Shown in pieces: positions 17,261-26,465 of a stretch of 48,800 bases of DNA (within the stretch, counting starts at the first letter, position 1; every line of letters begins with the position of its first letter). This DNA is from Dehalococcoidia bacterium. GTDB lineage: Bacteria; Chloroflexota; Dehalococcoidia; CAUJGQ01. Both the position numbers and the translations under genes were made by a program. Location: assembly GCA_035310145.1 (NCBI GenBank), contig DATGEL010000114.1, positions 1 through 48,800 of the forward strand. Direction: 5' to 3'. A model generated the notes under the pieces. That model saw only the letters and a program-made list of their open reading frames with translations. It was not told the origin of the DNA and searched no databases.

Positions 17261-18559
17261 CTACGCCGTCTCCCCGCGCTGCTGCTCTTCGAAGTCGATC
17301 GCCTGGCCAGCACGGTTCAGCAGCAGCGGCCGCTGGCGCTTGATGATCGTGTCGGCGTTGATCACGCACTTCTTCACATCGGAGCGCGAGGGCACCTCGT
17401 ACATCGTCTCCAGCAGCGTGTCTTCGAGCACGGTGCGCAGGCCGCGGGCGCCGGTGCGATGGCGAATGGCCTCGTCGGCGCAGGCGCTCATCGCCTCCGG
17501 CGTAATCACCAGCTCAACGCCGTCCATGGCGAAGAAGCGCTGGAACTGCTTGATCAGCGCGTTCTTCGGCTCGGTGAGGATGCGCACCATCGAGTCTCGG
17601 TCGAGCGATTCGAGCGCGACCACCATCGGCAGGCGACCGACGAACTCCGGGATCAGGCCGTACTGCAGCAGGTCGTCGTGCGTCGCCTGCTTCAGCAGCG
17701 CGTCCGTCTCCTTCTGCGGCGAGGCGTACACCGGCCGGTTGCCGGCGAGGAAGCCGAGCGAGCGCTTGTCGAGGCCGAGACGGCGGTCGATGACCTTGTC
17801 CAGGCCTTCGAAGGCGCCGCCGCAGATGAAGAGGATGTTGGTGGTGTTGATCTGGATGAAGTCCTGGTGCGGGTGCTTGCGCCCGCCCTGCGGTGGCACG
17901 CTGGCGACCGAGCCTTCGATGATCTTCAGCAGGGCCTGCTGCACGCCCTCGCCGGAAACGTCGCGCGTGATCGAGGGGTTGTCGCTCTTGCGGGCGATCT
18001 TGTCGATCTCGTCGATGTAGACGATGCCGCGTTCCGCCTTGGGAATGTCGAAATCGGCCGCCTGGATCAGGTGCAGCAGGATGTTCTCGACGTCTTCGCC
18101 GACGTAGCCCGCCTCGGTGAGCGCGGTGGCGTCGGCGATGCTGAAGGGTACGTCGAGGATCTTGGCGAGCGTGCGGGCGAGCAGCGTCTTGCCGGAGCCG
18201 GTCGGCCCGACGAGCAGGATGTTGCTCTTCTCCAGTTCGACATCGGCCGAGGCCGGCGCATTGATGCGCTTGTAGTGGTTGTAGACGGCGACCGAGAGCA
18301 CCTTCTTCGCCTGCTCCTGGCCGACGACGTAGTCGCTGAGCTGGTCGTAGAGGTTCTTCGGCGGGGGAATGCGCTGGCCGCTGGTCTTCGGCTTGGACGG
18401 GCCGCTCGCCTCTTCCTGGATGATCTCGCGGCAAAGCTCAACGCACTCGTTGCAGATGTACACCGCGCCCGGACCCGCGATCAGCCGCTGCACCTGGTCC
18501 TGGTTCTTGCCACAGAACGAACAGTGGTATTGAACCCTGGGCGTGCGGTTACCGGCCAT
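17261..18559 (-). CDS. clpX: ATP-dependent Clp protease ATP-binding subunit ClpX
   Basis: A 432-residue AAA+ unfoldase. The N-terminal zinc-binding domain uses Cys13, Cys16, Cys36 and Cys39. Walker A GPTGSGKT is at 118-125, Walker B is VYIDEIDKI, and [13 protein letters not shown] and the IGF-like segment [11 protein letters not shown] (ClpP docking) follow. The ATG at 18559 has AGGAGA upstream and gives the canonical start. It unfolds substrates for ClpP. It lies 248 nt after tig; the common order tig-clpP-clpX is broken because no clpP is present between them. Confidence 0.97.
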   Translation of the reverse strand: MAGNRTPRVQYHCSFCGKNQDQVQRLIAGPGAVYICNECVELCREIIQEEASGPSKPKTSGQRIPPPKNLYDQLSDYVVGQEQAKKVLSVAVYNHYKRINAPASADVELEKSNILLVGPTGSGKTLLARTLAKILDVPFSIADATALTEAGYVGEDVENILLHLIQAADFDIPKAERGIVYIDEIDKIARKSDNPSITRDVSGEGVQQALLKIIEGSVASVPPQGGRKHPHQDFIQINTTNILFICGGAFEGLDKVIDRRLGLDKRSLGFLAGNRPVYASPQKETDALLKQATHDDLLQYGLIPEFVGRLPMVVALESLDRDSMVRILTEPKNALIKQFQRFFAMDGVELVITPEAMSACADEAIRHRTGARGLRTVLEDTLLETMYEVPSRSDVKKCVINADTIIKRQRPLLLNRAGQAIDFEEQQRGETA

Positions 18560-18807
18560 ACCTGGTCTCCTGTGCGAGCGAGATCGGCGGTGCCACCGCC
18601 TGCTCACCGACTCCGTGCGTGAACCGCCGGTCGACGCGAACTCGGTTGCCGCCGGCGGTTGCTGGATCTTTCTCTTATGTCAGTCTCGGATGAACGCCCC
18701 GATCGGTGAACCCCTGACGGCCGGGTAACCGCGCCGCGGGCAGCGCGGGAACTGATGCCCAACATAAATCCGCCGGAGGCGCTCGCGCTACCCCGGTGGG
18801 CCTTTGA

Positions 18808-20241
18808 CTATTCCGCCTCGTGCGCCGGCGCCTCGGCGGCCGGCGCGGCGCTGCTCTGCTCGGCCCTCGCGGCCTCCTGCGCCGGGTCGGTTTCGGCCTC
18901 GACGGCCGCTGCCGGCGCCGCCTCGTCCGTGGCCTCCGCGGCCTTCGGCTCGGGCAGCGGCGGCAGCTCCTTGCCATCGGTGATGTCGCGCAGCCGCTGG
19001 TAGACCTTCTTCGTCAGCGCCGTGCGGCTCAGCAGCTCGCGGCCGCTGGGGTTATCGAAGATCGTGCGCATCTGCGCCGCCTGCGGCCTGTCGCCGGCGA
19101 TGCGGTTCAGCTCCGCGTCCACCTCGGCATCGGCGACGGCGAGGCCCTCTTTCTCAGCTACCTCGGTCAGCACCAGCGAGCGCTTGACGCGCTCCAGCGC
19201 CAGCGGCCGCACCTGCTCGACCAGCGCATCGGCCGAGCCGCCGCCGCCTTTGCGCAGCGCGGCTTCGATGCTGGCGCGCGTGCCGCCCCCGGTCTGCTCG
19301 CTGAGAATGTGGTCGATCTCGCGGTCGACCAGCACGGGCGGGAAATCGATCTGCGCCTGCTCGATCAACGTCTCGACGATCTTCTGGTCGTAGTCGCGCT
19401 CGGCCTGTTCCTCGGCCCGCTTCTGCAGGTCGCCGGCGAAGCGCTCGCGCAGGGCCGCGTACGACGGGAAGCCTTCGCCGACTTCGCTGGCAAAGGTATC
19501 GTCCGCCTCCGGCAGCTTCTCCTCTTTGACTTCTTTGACCACGACGTGGTACGTCGCCTGCTTGCCGGCGAGGCTGGCCTCGTCGAACTCCGCGGGCACG
19601 GCAACCTCGAAGGTGTACTCCTTGCCCTTTTCGACGCCGATCAGCTGCTCCATCAGCCCGGGCAGCCCTTGCATCCCCTGCTCGCTGAGACGCAGGTCGC
19701 TGTCCTCTTCGGAGATCAGCTCGCGCCCCTCGACCTCGGCCTTGAGATCGGCGCGCACGACATCGCCGGCCTGCGCCGGACGTTCAACCGGTGTAAGCGA
19801 GGCATACTGCCGCCGCAGGTTCAGCATCGTCTCCTCGAGCTGTTCGGGCGGCACGGTCGCTTCCGGACGCGGCAGGCGCAGGGCGCGGTAGTCGCCCAGG
19901 TCCACGGTGGGCTTCAGCGGCACCGTGGCCTTGATCAGCAGCGGCTCGAAGGTGGGAATTTCAAACGAGGGCTGGTCGATCGGGTCCAGCGACTCCTCTT
20001 TGATCGCCTCTTCGTAGACCTGGGGCACAAGCTTTTCGAGCGCCTCGCGCAGCAGCGTGTCGCGGCCGACGTAGCGCTCGAACATCACACGGGGCGCTTT
20101 GCCCGGACGAAAACCCGGGATGCGGTAGCGGCCCGACATGCGGCGGAAGGCCTGGTCCATCGACTGCTCGACGCGCTCAGGCTCGACCTCGATCTCGAGC
20201 AGGATCTGGCTTTCGGGCTGGCGTTCAGCGGTGATCTTCAA
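18808..20241 (-). CDS. tig: Trigger factor (ribosome-associated chaperone, prolyl isomerase)
   Basis: A 477-residue trigger factor. The N-terminal ribosome-binding domain contains YRIPGFRPGKAPRVMFERYVG near 38-58 (the signature GFRxGKxP). A PPIase domain follows (AGDVVRADLKAEVEGREL, with GLPGLMEQLIG), then a helical substrate-binding domain. The last 50 residues are rich in Ala, Glu and Pro and probably disordered. The start is TTG at 20241: it gives the canonical MKITAE-like N-terminus and has GGAGGA about 10 nt upstream; a longer frame reaches 20301 but is not conserved-looking. Next gene is clpX. Confidence 0.94.
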   Translation of the reverse strand: MKITAERQPESQILLEIEVEPERVEQSMDQAFRRMSGRYRIPGFRPGKAPRVMFERYVGRDTLLREALEKLVPQVYEEAIKEESLDPIDQPSFEIPTFEPLLIKATVPLKPTVDLGDYRALRLPRPEATVPPEQLEETMLNLRRQYASLTPVERPAQAGDVVRADLKAEVEGRELISEEDSDLRLSEQGMQGLPGLMEQLIGVEKGKEYTFEVAVPAEFDEASLAGKQATYHVVVKEVKEEKLPEADDTFASEVGEGFPSYAALRERFAGDLQKRAEEQAERDYDQKIVETLIEQAQIDFPPVLVDREIDHILSEQTGGGTRASIEAALRKGGGGSADALVEQVRPLALERVKRSLVLTEVAEKEGLAVADAEVDAELNRIAGDRPQAAQMRTIFDNPSGRELLSRTALTKKVYQRLRDITDGKELPPLPEPKAAEATDEAAPAAAVEAETDPAQEAARAEQSSAAPAAEAPAHEAE

Positions 20242-20317
20242 GGGGCGGCAGTCCTCCGGCGCCTCAGTATAGCATGCAGTCTCAGCCTCTCCCAAAGCCA
20301 CGCACGACCGGCAGCAA

Positions 20318-20347
20318 CAGGGACGGCCGAGATGTTTCGGCCGTCCC
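20318..20347 (-). terminator. Hairpin terminator after the molybdenum hydroxylase operon
   Basis: A perfect 12-bp stem (318-329 with 336-347 of the 20 kb block) with a 6-nt loop lies 40 nt beyond the stop of the large hydroxylase subunit and before tig. There is no long T-run on either strand, so termination strength is uncertain. The flanking sequence contains the pyrimidine-rich repeat ACGCCC, also found near 23505-23530. Confidence 0.6.
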
Positions 20348-20386
20348 TCTCATTCCCCACGCCCTTCGACCTACGCCCCACGCCCT

Positions 20387-22657
20387 CTACTGAGGCAGGC
20401 CGACCGTCTCCTCCAGGATGCGGCCCGGCGACATGGGCAGGTCGGTGAAGCGGTGGCCGGTGGCGCGGTAGACGGCGTTCGCCACGGCGGCCAGCGGCGG
20501 CACGATCGGCACCTCTCCCACGCCGCGCACGCCGTACGGGTGGCCGGGGTTGGGCACCTCCACGATGATTGCGTCGATCATCGGCAGGTCAAGCGCCGTC
20601 GGCATGCGGTAGTCCAGGTAGCTGGCGTTGGCCATGCGGCCCGACTCGTCGTAGAAGTACTCCTCGTTCAGCGCCCAGCCCACGCCCTGCGCCACCGCGC
20701 CCTGCATCTGCCCTTCGACATAGCTCGGGTGCACGGCTGTGCCCGCATCCTGCACCACGGTGTAGCGCAGCACCGTGACCTTGCCCGTCTCCGGGTCCAC
20801 TTCCACGTCTGCGATCTGCGTGCTGAAGGCGCCGCCGACACCGCCCGGCGCCACCGTGGCGCGGCCGACCACCGGCGCGCCCGTGCGCATGATCTGCCCG
20901 GCGATCTGCTTGAAGCTCAGCGTCTTCTCGGCGTCCGCCGAGGTCTTGAAGGCGCCGTCCTCGAAGGAGACGGTATCCGGCTCGACCTCCCAGATCTTGG
21001 CCGCGCGCTCTTTGAGCTGGCGGATGATGTCCTGACCCGCCTCGTAGGCCGCGTATCCGCTGGCGAAGGTCGTGCGGCTGCCGCCGGTCACGTCGTTGTA
21101 GCCGACGGAGTCAGTATCGACCACCTGCGGCTTCACATCCTCGGCGGCGATGCCCAGCGTCTCCGCGAGCTGCATGGCGATCGACGCTCGCGTGCCGCCG
21201 ATGTCCGTCGACCCTTCGGTGAGGCTCACCGTGCCATCCGGGTTGACGCTGGCCGAAACCGACGACTTGAGACCGACGTTGAACCAGAACCCCGAGGAAA
21301 CGCCGCGGCCGCGGTTCGGCCCCTCGAGCGGCGTGTTGTAGTGGGTCGAGGCGAGCGCCGCCTGCACGCACTCGATGTTGCCGATGCGCGGGAACCTGGC
21401 GCCGTTCGCCTGCACCGTGCCCTCTTTCGAGCCGTTCTGCAGGCGGAAGCGCAGCGGGTCGATGCCGAGCTTCTCGGCGACCTCGTCCATCACCTGCTCG
21501 ATGGCGAAGGCGGCGTTCGGGGCGCCCGGCGCACGGTAGGCCGAGACCTTCGGCTTGTTCACCACCACGTCATAGCCGTCAATCGTGGCGTTTGCCACCT
21601 CGTACGGCGCCAGCATCGTCATGCAGCCGGCGCCCACCGGCGAGCCCTTATAGGCGCCCGCTTCGTAGGCCAGCATCGCCTGCACCGCGGTGACGGTCCC
21701 GTCCTTCTTCGCCCCGACCTTGACCTTCATGTACGAGCCAGAGGTCGGACCGGTGCCTTCGAACACATCGGTGCGGCTCATCGTGAGCTTGACGGGTTTT
21801 CCGCTCTTCTTGGAAAGCAACGCCGCCAGCGGCTCCAGGTAGATCGGAATCTTGCCGCCGAAGCCGCCGCCGATCTCCGTGGGCACGACCTTGATGCGCG
21901 AGACGGGCATGCGCAGCAGCTCGGAGAGCTGCGCCCGCACGGGGAAGGCGCCCTGCGTGCAGGTGTACACCGTGAGACGGCCGTCCTGGTTCCAGTGTGC
22001 CGAGCTGGCGTGCGGCTCAATGTAGCCCTGGTGCACCATCTTCGTCGTGAACTCGCGTTCGACCGTCACGTCGGCCTCGGCGAAGCCCTGCTCGATATCG
22101 CCCTTCTGGAAGTGCAGGTGCTGCGCCACGTTGCTGGCCTTGTCGGAGACGCCGGCCATCGACTTGGTCTTCTGGTTCTCGTGCAGCAGCGGCGCGTCCT
22201 CCCGCATCGCGTCGCGCACCTCCACCACCGGCGGCAGCGGCTCGTACTCGACCCGGATCAGGCCCACCGCTTCTTCCGCGATGTGCGCGTTGGTTGCCGC
22301 CACCGCCGCCACGGCGTGGCCGCGGTAGAGGACTTTCCCGTCCGCCAGCACGTTGTTGCTCAGCTCGCGCAGATTGACCGCGCCCTCGCCAAGATCCTGC
22401 GTCTTGTCCTCGGCCTGCGGCAGGTCTTTGGCCGTGACCACGGCGCGCACACCCGGCAACGCCTCCGCCTCGCGCGTGTCGATCGAGACGATGCGGGCGT
22501 GGGCGTAAGGGCTGCGCAGCACTTTGGCGTGCAGCGTGCCGGGCAGGGTGATGTCCGCGCCGTACTGCGCCCGACCGGTGACTTTATCCACGCCGTCGTG
22601 GCGGATCGGCCGCGTGCCGATGACTTTGTACTTCGTCTCTTTGTCCGCGATGACCAT
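20387..22657 (-). CDS. Xanthine dehydrogenase-family molybdopterin-binding (large) subunit
   Basis: A 756-residue molybdenum hydroxylase catalytic subunit. The N-terminal a/b hammerhead domain (TGRAQYGADITLPGTLHAKV) is followed by the molybdopterin domains with GGGFGGK, the AYRAPG loop and the C-terminal GVGE motif, whose Glu is the catalytic base by family knowledge. The loop AYRAPGAP differs from the AYRCSFR loop of form I carbon monoxide dehydrogenase, so the substrate is more likely an aldehyde or N-heterocycle. The ATG at 22657 has AGGAG upstream. Order medium-small-large is typical; a 178-bp repeat element separates it from the small subunit. Confidence 0.92.
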   Translation of the reverse strand: MVIADKETKYKVIGTRPIRHDGVDKVTGRAQYGADITLPGTLHAKVLRSPYAHARIVSIDTREAEALPGVRAVVTAKDLPQAEDKTQDLGEGAVNLRELSNNVLADGKVLYRGHAVAAVAATNAHIAEEAVGLIRVEYEPLPPVVEVRDAMREDAPLLHENQKTKSMAGVSDKASNVAQHLHFQKGDIEQGFAEADVTVEREFTTKMVHQGYIEPHASSAHWNQDGRLTVYTCTQGAFPVRAQLSELLRMPVSRIKVVPTEIGGGFGGKIPIYLEPLAALLSKKSGKPVKLTMSRTDVFEGTGPTSGSYMKVKVGAKKDGTVTAVQAMLAYEAGAYKGSPVGAGCMTMLAPYEVANATIDGYDVVVNKPKVSAYRAPGAPNAAFAIEQVMDEVAEKLGIDPLRFRLQNGSKEGTVQANGARFPRIGNIECVQAALASTHYNTPLEGPNRGRGVSSGFWFNVGLKSSVSASVNPDGTVSLTEGSTDIGGTRASIAMQLAETLGIAAEDVKPQVVDTDSVGYNDVTGGSRTTFASGYAAYEAGQDIIRQLKERAAKIWEVEPDTVSFEDGAFKTSADAEKTLSFKQIAGQIMRTGAPVVGRATVAPGGVGGAFSTQIADVEVDPETGKVTVLRYTVVQDAGTAVHPSYVEGQMQGAVAQGVGWALNEEYFYDESGRMANASYLDYRMPTALDLPMIDAIIVEVPNPGHPYGVRGVGEVPIVPPLAAVANAVYRATGHRFTDLPMSPGRILEETVGLPQ

Positions 22658-22702
22658 CGCTTCACTCCTGCCCGTTGTTTGGGCCCCGCTGCTATTGTAG
22701 AC

Positions 22703-22880
22703 GGCCGTCGGCCCTCATCCTCTCCTGTCTCCTTCTCCCATGCGTCGCCCGATGGGAGAAGGAGACGATCGTGCACTGAGCGTTCCGATCGGCCTACGGT
22801 AAAGCCGGCGCCGCATCGATTTGGCACCCCCGGTTCGCCCTTCCCCCAATCCTGGGGAAGGGAAGGGGATGAGGGCCGAA
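22703..22880 (+). repeat. Complete MITE-like palindromic element, copy A
   Basis: The left end (22704-22717, GCCGTCGGCCCTCA) and right end (TGAGGGCCGAA at 22870-22880) are inverted repeats, 10 of the outer 11 bases matching. Inside are two hairpins: a perfect 15-bp stem 22727-22741 with 22752-22766, and one at 22840-22860 (CTTCCCC with GGGGAAG). The spacer between them aligns with copy B at 42907-43080. It fills the gap between the small and large subunit genes and stops 5 nt before the small subunit stop codon. No transposase is encoded. Confidence 0.8.
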
Positions 22881-22885
22881 CGCCG

Positions 22886-23371
<486 letters not shown>

Positions 23372-23436
23372 GGCCCTCTTCCCCCTTCCCCTTCTCCCAA
23401 GATTGGGAGAAGGGGCGATCTTGTCGTGAGCGTTCC
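23372..23436 (+). repeat. Left half-copy of the MITE-like repeat, forming the 5' leader of the small subunit gene
   Basis: GGCCCTC, a pyrimidine-rich stretch, a 13-bp palindromic arm pair (388-400 with 403-415 of the 23 kb block), CGATC and finally TGAGCGTTCC follow the left half of copies A and B base for base in order. The right half is absent. On the minus strand its end supplies the ribosome-binding region of the gene ending at 22886. Confidence 0.7.
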
Positions 23437-23477
23437 AGCTTGCAGCGGGTGAGCGGTGCGCTGTGGGTTGCGCCTGC

Positions 23478-23505
23478 GGGCGCACAGGGCATGCCCTGTG
23501 CGCCC
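23478..23505. repeat. Perfect 28-bp palindrome
   Basis: The sequence is its own reverse complement over 28 bases, centred on GCATGC, with arms GGGCGCACAGGGC and GCCCTGTGCGCCC. It lies in the 148-nt gap between the FAD and [2Fe-2S] subunit genes. It could form an RNA hairpin that tunes expression between subunits, or be another dispersed repeat; only one copy is in the window. Confidence 0.7.
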
Positions 23506-23519
23506 CTACGCCTCTCGCC

Positions 23520-24395
23520 CTACGCCCTGGCGCGTTCGACGGCGCCGGCGAGGGCGCGGCGCACCATCACGCCGACCAGGTGCTTGCGCTGGCCGATGTT
23601 GCCGCGCATGTCGTCGATCGGCCGGGCGGCAGTGATCGCCACCTCCGCCGCGCGCTGGTATGACGCCTCGTTCGCCTCCTGCCCGGCCAGCGCCGCGCCC
23701 GCCGCCTCAAGGTAGAGCGGCGTGGGCGCCACCGCGCCGATCGCGATCCGCGCCGAGGCGATGCGGTTGCGCGACTCATCGAGCTGCACCGCGGCCGCCG
23801 CGTTCACCACGGCGATGTCCATCTCGTTGCGCGGAATAAAGCGCAGGAAGCGCGCCCCAGAGCGCGGCTGCGGCGTCGGGAAGCGCAGGCCCACGAGCAT
23901 CTCGCCCGGTTGCAAGGCCGTGCGGCCCGGCGCGATGCAGAACTGCTCTACGGGCAGCTCGCGCGTGCCCTCCGGCCCGGCGATCTCCGCCACGCCTGAC
24001 AGCACGATCAGCGTCGGTATCGTATCGGCGGCGGGCGAGGCGTTGCAGAGGTTGCCGCCCAGGCTGGCGCGGCCCTGGATGGCGGTGCCGCCGATCAGCG
24101 AAGCCGAATCGATCAGCGCCGGGTAGAGCCGCGTCACCATCTCGTTTTCGTAGATGCGGTAGCACGGTGTCGCCGCACCGATACGCAGGCCACGTTGCTG
24201 GTCGAAGGTGATGCTGGTGAGCTCCGGGATCTTCTTGACGTCCACGAGGAGCGAGACGTTGGGCCGCCGGCCCTCGCGCACCTGCACAATGACGTCGGTG
24301 CCGCCGGCCAGCACGCGCGCGTTCTCTCCCGCGCCCTGCAGCAGCCCCACCGCTTCGCGCACCGTTTGCGGCGCCTGGTACTCGATCGCCTGCAC
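23520..24395 (-). CDS. Xanthine dehydrogenase-family FAD-binding (medium) subunit
   Basis: A 291-residue FAD-binding subunit of the molybdenum hydroxylase. It has the CoxM-type FAD motifs: VLAGGTDVIVQVREG (about 27-41) and TAIQGRASLGGNLCNASPAAD near 104-124 in abbreviated form GGN-C-NASPAAD. It accepts electrons from the [2Fe-2S] subunit. The start is GTG at 24395, decided by AAGGAGAGG 5 nt upstream and by the canonical N-terminus; the open frame continues for hundreds of codons upstream as an artefact. It is the first gene of the operon, divergent from the hydratase genes at 24777. Confidence 0.93.
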   Translation of the reverse strand: MQAIEYQAPQTVREAVGLLQGAGENARVLAGGTDVIVQVREGRRPNVSLLVDVKKIPELTSITFDQQRGLRIGAATPCYRIYENEMVTRLYPALIDSASLIGGTAIQGRASLGGNLCNASPAADTIPTLIVLSGVAEIAGPEGTRELPVEQFCIAPGRTALQPGEMLVGLRFPTPQPRSGARFLRFIPRNEMDIAVVNAAAAVQLDESRNRIASARIAIGAVAPTPLYLEAAGAALAGQEANEASYQRAAEVAITAARPIDDMRGNIGQRKHLVGVMVRRALAGAVERARA

Positions 24396-24552
24396 GAACC
24401 TCTCCTTACTGATCTCGCGCTCCGCGCGATGGCGCTCGGATCCTGCGACCCGCGCTCGTCTCACCGGCACGCCGGCGCCATTCCGAAGACAAGAACAGAC
24501 CGCGCCGGCTGCATACGCTTGCGCGGGCGACCGCTCCGGCCGCGGCAGGGCC

Positions 24553-24574
24553 GTTATGCTGAACCCAGCATAAC
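24553..24574. promoter_or_regulatory. 22-bp inverted repeat, possible operator
   Basis: GTTATGCTG and CAGCATAAC are perfect 9-bp inverted arms with a 4-bp spacer (AACC). It is AT-richer than its surroundings and lies between two divergent transcription units, about 160 nt from the start of the FAD subunit and about 100 nt upstream of the hydratase promoter. A dimeric repressor or activator could bind it. No regulator gene is adjacent. Confidence 0.5.
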
Positions 24575-24670
24575 GAGCGACCACTACCGTGTGTCCAGCG
24601 CGCAGCGTACCGCACGCGGGCATCGCTTCGCCATAGCGGCGGCGCGGCACCGTCGCGTGGCGGCTTGACT

Positions 24671-24699
24671 TTGACAAGCCACCCTGCGGCGCGTAGTGT
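24671..24699 (+). promoter_or_regulatory. Sigma-70-type promoter for the hydratase pair
   Basis: A perfect TTGACA (-35) at 24671-24676 is followed after 17 nt by TAGTGT (-10) at 24694-24699. The likely start near 24706 gives a leader of about 70 nt to the GTG at 24777. The -10 box matches the consensus at only three positions. Confidence 0.5.
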
Positions 24700-24776
24700 G
24701 AACCCTGCCGGAACGGGATCGCCCGGCGCGGCCCGTATCCCGAAGCAACGACCAGCAACAGCACGAGGAGGCAGTC

Positions 24777-25262
24777 GTGGCCGAGAACCTCATCACCGAG
24801 GAGATGAAGGCCGCTATCGGCAAGGAGTCGGAGCCCACGACCAACGAAGTCGACAAGACGGGCGTGCGCATGTTCGCCCGCGCCGTCGGCCACACCGACC
24901 AGGTCTTCTACGACGAAGACGAGGCGAAGCGGCGCGGCTACCGCGGTCTGCTCGCCCCGCCGCACTATCTCGGCACGCCCATCTTCAACCCCAGGTATTC
25001 CGATCCCACCTTCGGCGGCCGCCGCGGCGGCATGCGCGAGTTCAGCACCGGGCTCAAGCGCCGGCTGAACGGCGGCACGGAGATCGAGTACCTGGGCGAT
25101 GTCTGCGCCGGCGACACGCTCACGGTCAGCTCGCACATCGCCGACATCCAGCAGCGCGAGGGCGGCATCGGCACGATGTTGATCACCACGACCGAGACGA
25201 CGTACAAGAACCAGCTCGGCCAGGTCGTGGCGAAGGTCCGCGGCACCGGCATCCAGTACTAG
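24777..25262 (+). CDS. FAS1-like dehydratase-domain protein (first subunit of MaoC-type hydratase)
   Basis: A 161-residue hotdog-fold protein of the MaoC N-terminal/FAS1-like dehydratase family. The region GHTDQVFYDEDEAKRRGYRG (38-57) aligns with the catalytic helix of MaoC hydratases, but the position of the catalytic His is Asp46, so it is probably the non-catalytic partner of the next gene, as in HadA of mycobacterial HadAB. The start GTG at 24777 has GAGGAG upstream. It lies 89 nt before the second gene. Acyl-CoA or acyl-carrier substrate is unknown. Confidence 0.82.
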   Translation: MAENLITEEMKAAIGKESEPTTNEVDKTGVRMFARAVGHTDQVFYDEDEAKRRGYRGLLAPPHYLGTPIFNPRYSDPTFGGRRGGMREFSTGLKRRLNGGTEIEYLGDVCAGDTLTVSSHIADIQQREGGIGTMLITTTETTYKNQLGQVVAKVRGTGIQY

Positions 25263-25351
25263 GCTCGGTCTCCCTGGCGGGTATTTGGTCATGCCGCATC
25301 CGGCACCGCGGCCGGATGTGGAGTGAAACCGCAGCGAGAGGACAGCGCACA

Positions 25352-25804
25352 ATGACGACGGCGGCAGCAAGCGGCACCAAGGTCTATTTCGAAGACGTCA
25401 AGGTCGGCGACGAGATCCCGAAGCTCGTCAAGAATCCCTCCACGCAGCAACTCGTGCACTGGGCGGCGGGCTCCGGCGACTTCTACCAGATCCACTACGA
25501 TCAGGACTTCGCCCGTTCCACCGGACTGAACGGCATCATTGTCCACGGCGCGCTCAAGCACGCCTTTCTCGGCCAGCTGCTCTGGGACTGGGTGGCGCCC
25601 AGCGGCGGCAAGATCAAAAAGTGGGGCGTGAGCTACCGCGGCATGGACTATCCGGCGCAGGACATGACCTGCCGCGGCGTGATCACCGGCAAGAGCCAGG
25701 AGAACGGCGAAAACCTCGTTACGCTCGATATCTGGACGGAGAACCCTTCCGGCCAGAAGACCTCGCCCGGCACGGCGACGGTGTCGCTGCCCTCCCGCGG
25801 CTAA
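25352..25804 (+). CDS. MaoC-family (R)-specific enoyl hydratase/dehydratase
   Basis: A 150-residue hotdog-fold protein with the hydratase 2 motif GSGDFYQIHYD: Asp43 and His48 are the expected catalytic pair. IVHGALKHAFLGQLL follows, as in MaoC enzymes. It probably forms a heterodimer with the preceding protein and adds water to trans-2-enoyl thioesters, or removes it. The ATG at 25352 is chosen because GAGAGGA lies upstream; the frame is open much earlier, overlapping the first gene out of frame. A terminator hairpin follows at 25830. Confidence 0.87.
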   Translation: MTTAAASGTKVYFEDVKVGDEIPKLVKNPSTQQLVHWAAGSGDFYQIHYDQDFARSTGLNGIIVHGALKHAFLGQLLWDWVAPSGGKIKKWGVSYRGMDYPAQDMTCRGVITGKSQENGENLVTLDIWTENPSGQKTSPGTATVSLPSRG

Positions 25805-25829
25805 ATCCGCAGGAACCGCTCGGTTGATC

Positions 25830-25864
25830 GCCAGGGGCGCGTCCCGTTGAGGCGCGCCCCTGGC
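25830..25864. terminator. Bidirectional terminator between convergent genes
   Basis: A perfect 12-bp stem (830-841 with 853-864 of the 25 kb block) with an 11-nt loop lies between the MaoC gene (plus) and the GNAT gene (minus). No T-run of length follows on either strand, so strength is uncertain. Confidence 0.7.
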
Positions 25865-25895
25865 TTGCTGCGGCGTCGTGTCGCGAGCCGCAGGC

Positions 25896-26465
25896 TTACG
25901 AACCTTCGCGCTGGGCAGCCTCCGCGTCCTCGCGTTCGACCCACTCGCGGCGGATTTCCATCGAGACGAAAGTGTGCAGGCCCCGGCGATTGAGACCGAT
26001 CGGCAGGAAGCCGGCGGCACGGAAGCTGTGCTGGGCGCGCACGTTCCAGTCGAGCGTGTTCAGATAGATGCGGTTCAGCGCGGTGAACTCGAAGACGTAG
26101 CGCACGAAGGTGCGCACGGCGTCGCGGCCGTAGCCTGCGCTCCAGTAGCGCCGCTCGCCGATCGTGATGCCCAGCTCGGCTTCGCCCCGACGCTCGTCGA
26201 TGTTGTAGTACATCACGTTGCCGATGTGCTCGCCGGCGAGCGTCTCAATCGCGTAGACGCGGCGGAAGGGGCTGGGGTAGCGCAGGTCCTCCTGGTAGGT
26301 CACCAGGAAATCGGCGAAGGAGACACGCAGCGGCGTCGCGGCATCGAAGCGCGCCAGCTCGGGATCGCGGCGCCAGCGATAGTCGGCCTCGGCGTCGGCG
26401 TGGCGCTTGCGCCGCAGGCGAATGCGGGCGCCATGAGCGACAACGTCTTCGACTTCGAGCGCCAC
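25896..26465 (-). CDS. GNAT acetyltransferase, RimJ/RimL type
   Basis: A 189-residue acetyltransferase. It has the order typical of ribosomal-protein-type GNATs: RIRLRRKRHADAEADYRW near the start, ELGITIGERRYWSAGYGRDAV (acetyl-CoA loop, about 94-114), and LNRIYLNTLDWNVRAQHSF followed by AAGF. The substrate could be a protein N-terminus, an amino acid or a drug; sequence does not decide. The start codon is GTG at 26465 with AAGGAG upstream. It follows the Nudix gene by 88 nt. Confidence 0.86.
   Translation of the reverse strand: MALEVEDVVAHGARIRLRRKRHADAEADYRWRRDPELARFDAATPLRVSFADFLVTYQEDLRYPSPFRRVYAIETLAGEHIGNVMYYNIDERRGEAELGITIGERRYWSAGYGRDAVRTFVRYVFEFTALNRIYLNTLDWNVRAQHSFRAAGFLPIGLNRRGLHTFVSMEIRREWVEREDAEAAQREGS

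Larger units (their letters stand above)
24396..24776. other. Divergent intergenic region, 381 nt
   Basis: This region separates the molybdenum hydroxylase operon (minus) from the MaoC-type hydratase genes (plus). It holds a 22-bp operator-like inverted repeat (24553-24574) and a plus-strand promoter (24671-24699), listed separately. No coding sequence or RNA gene is seen. No convincing minus-strand promoter is recognised. Confidence 0.6.
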
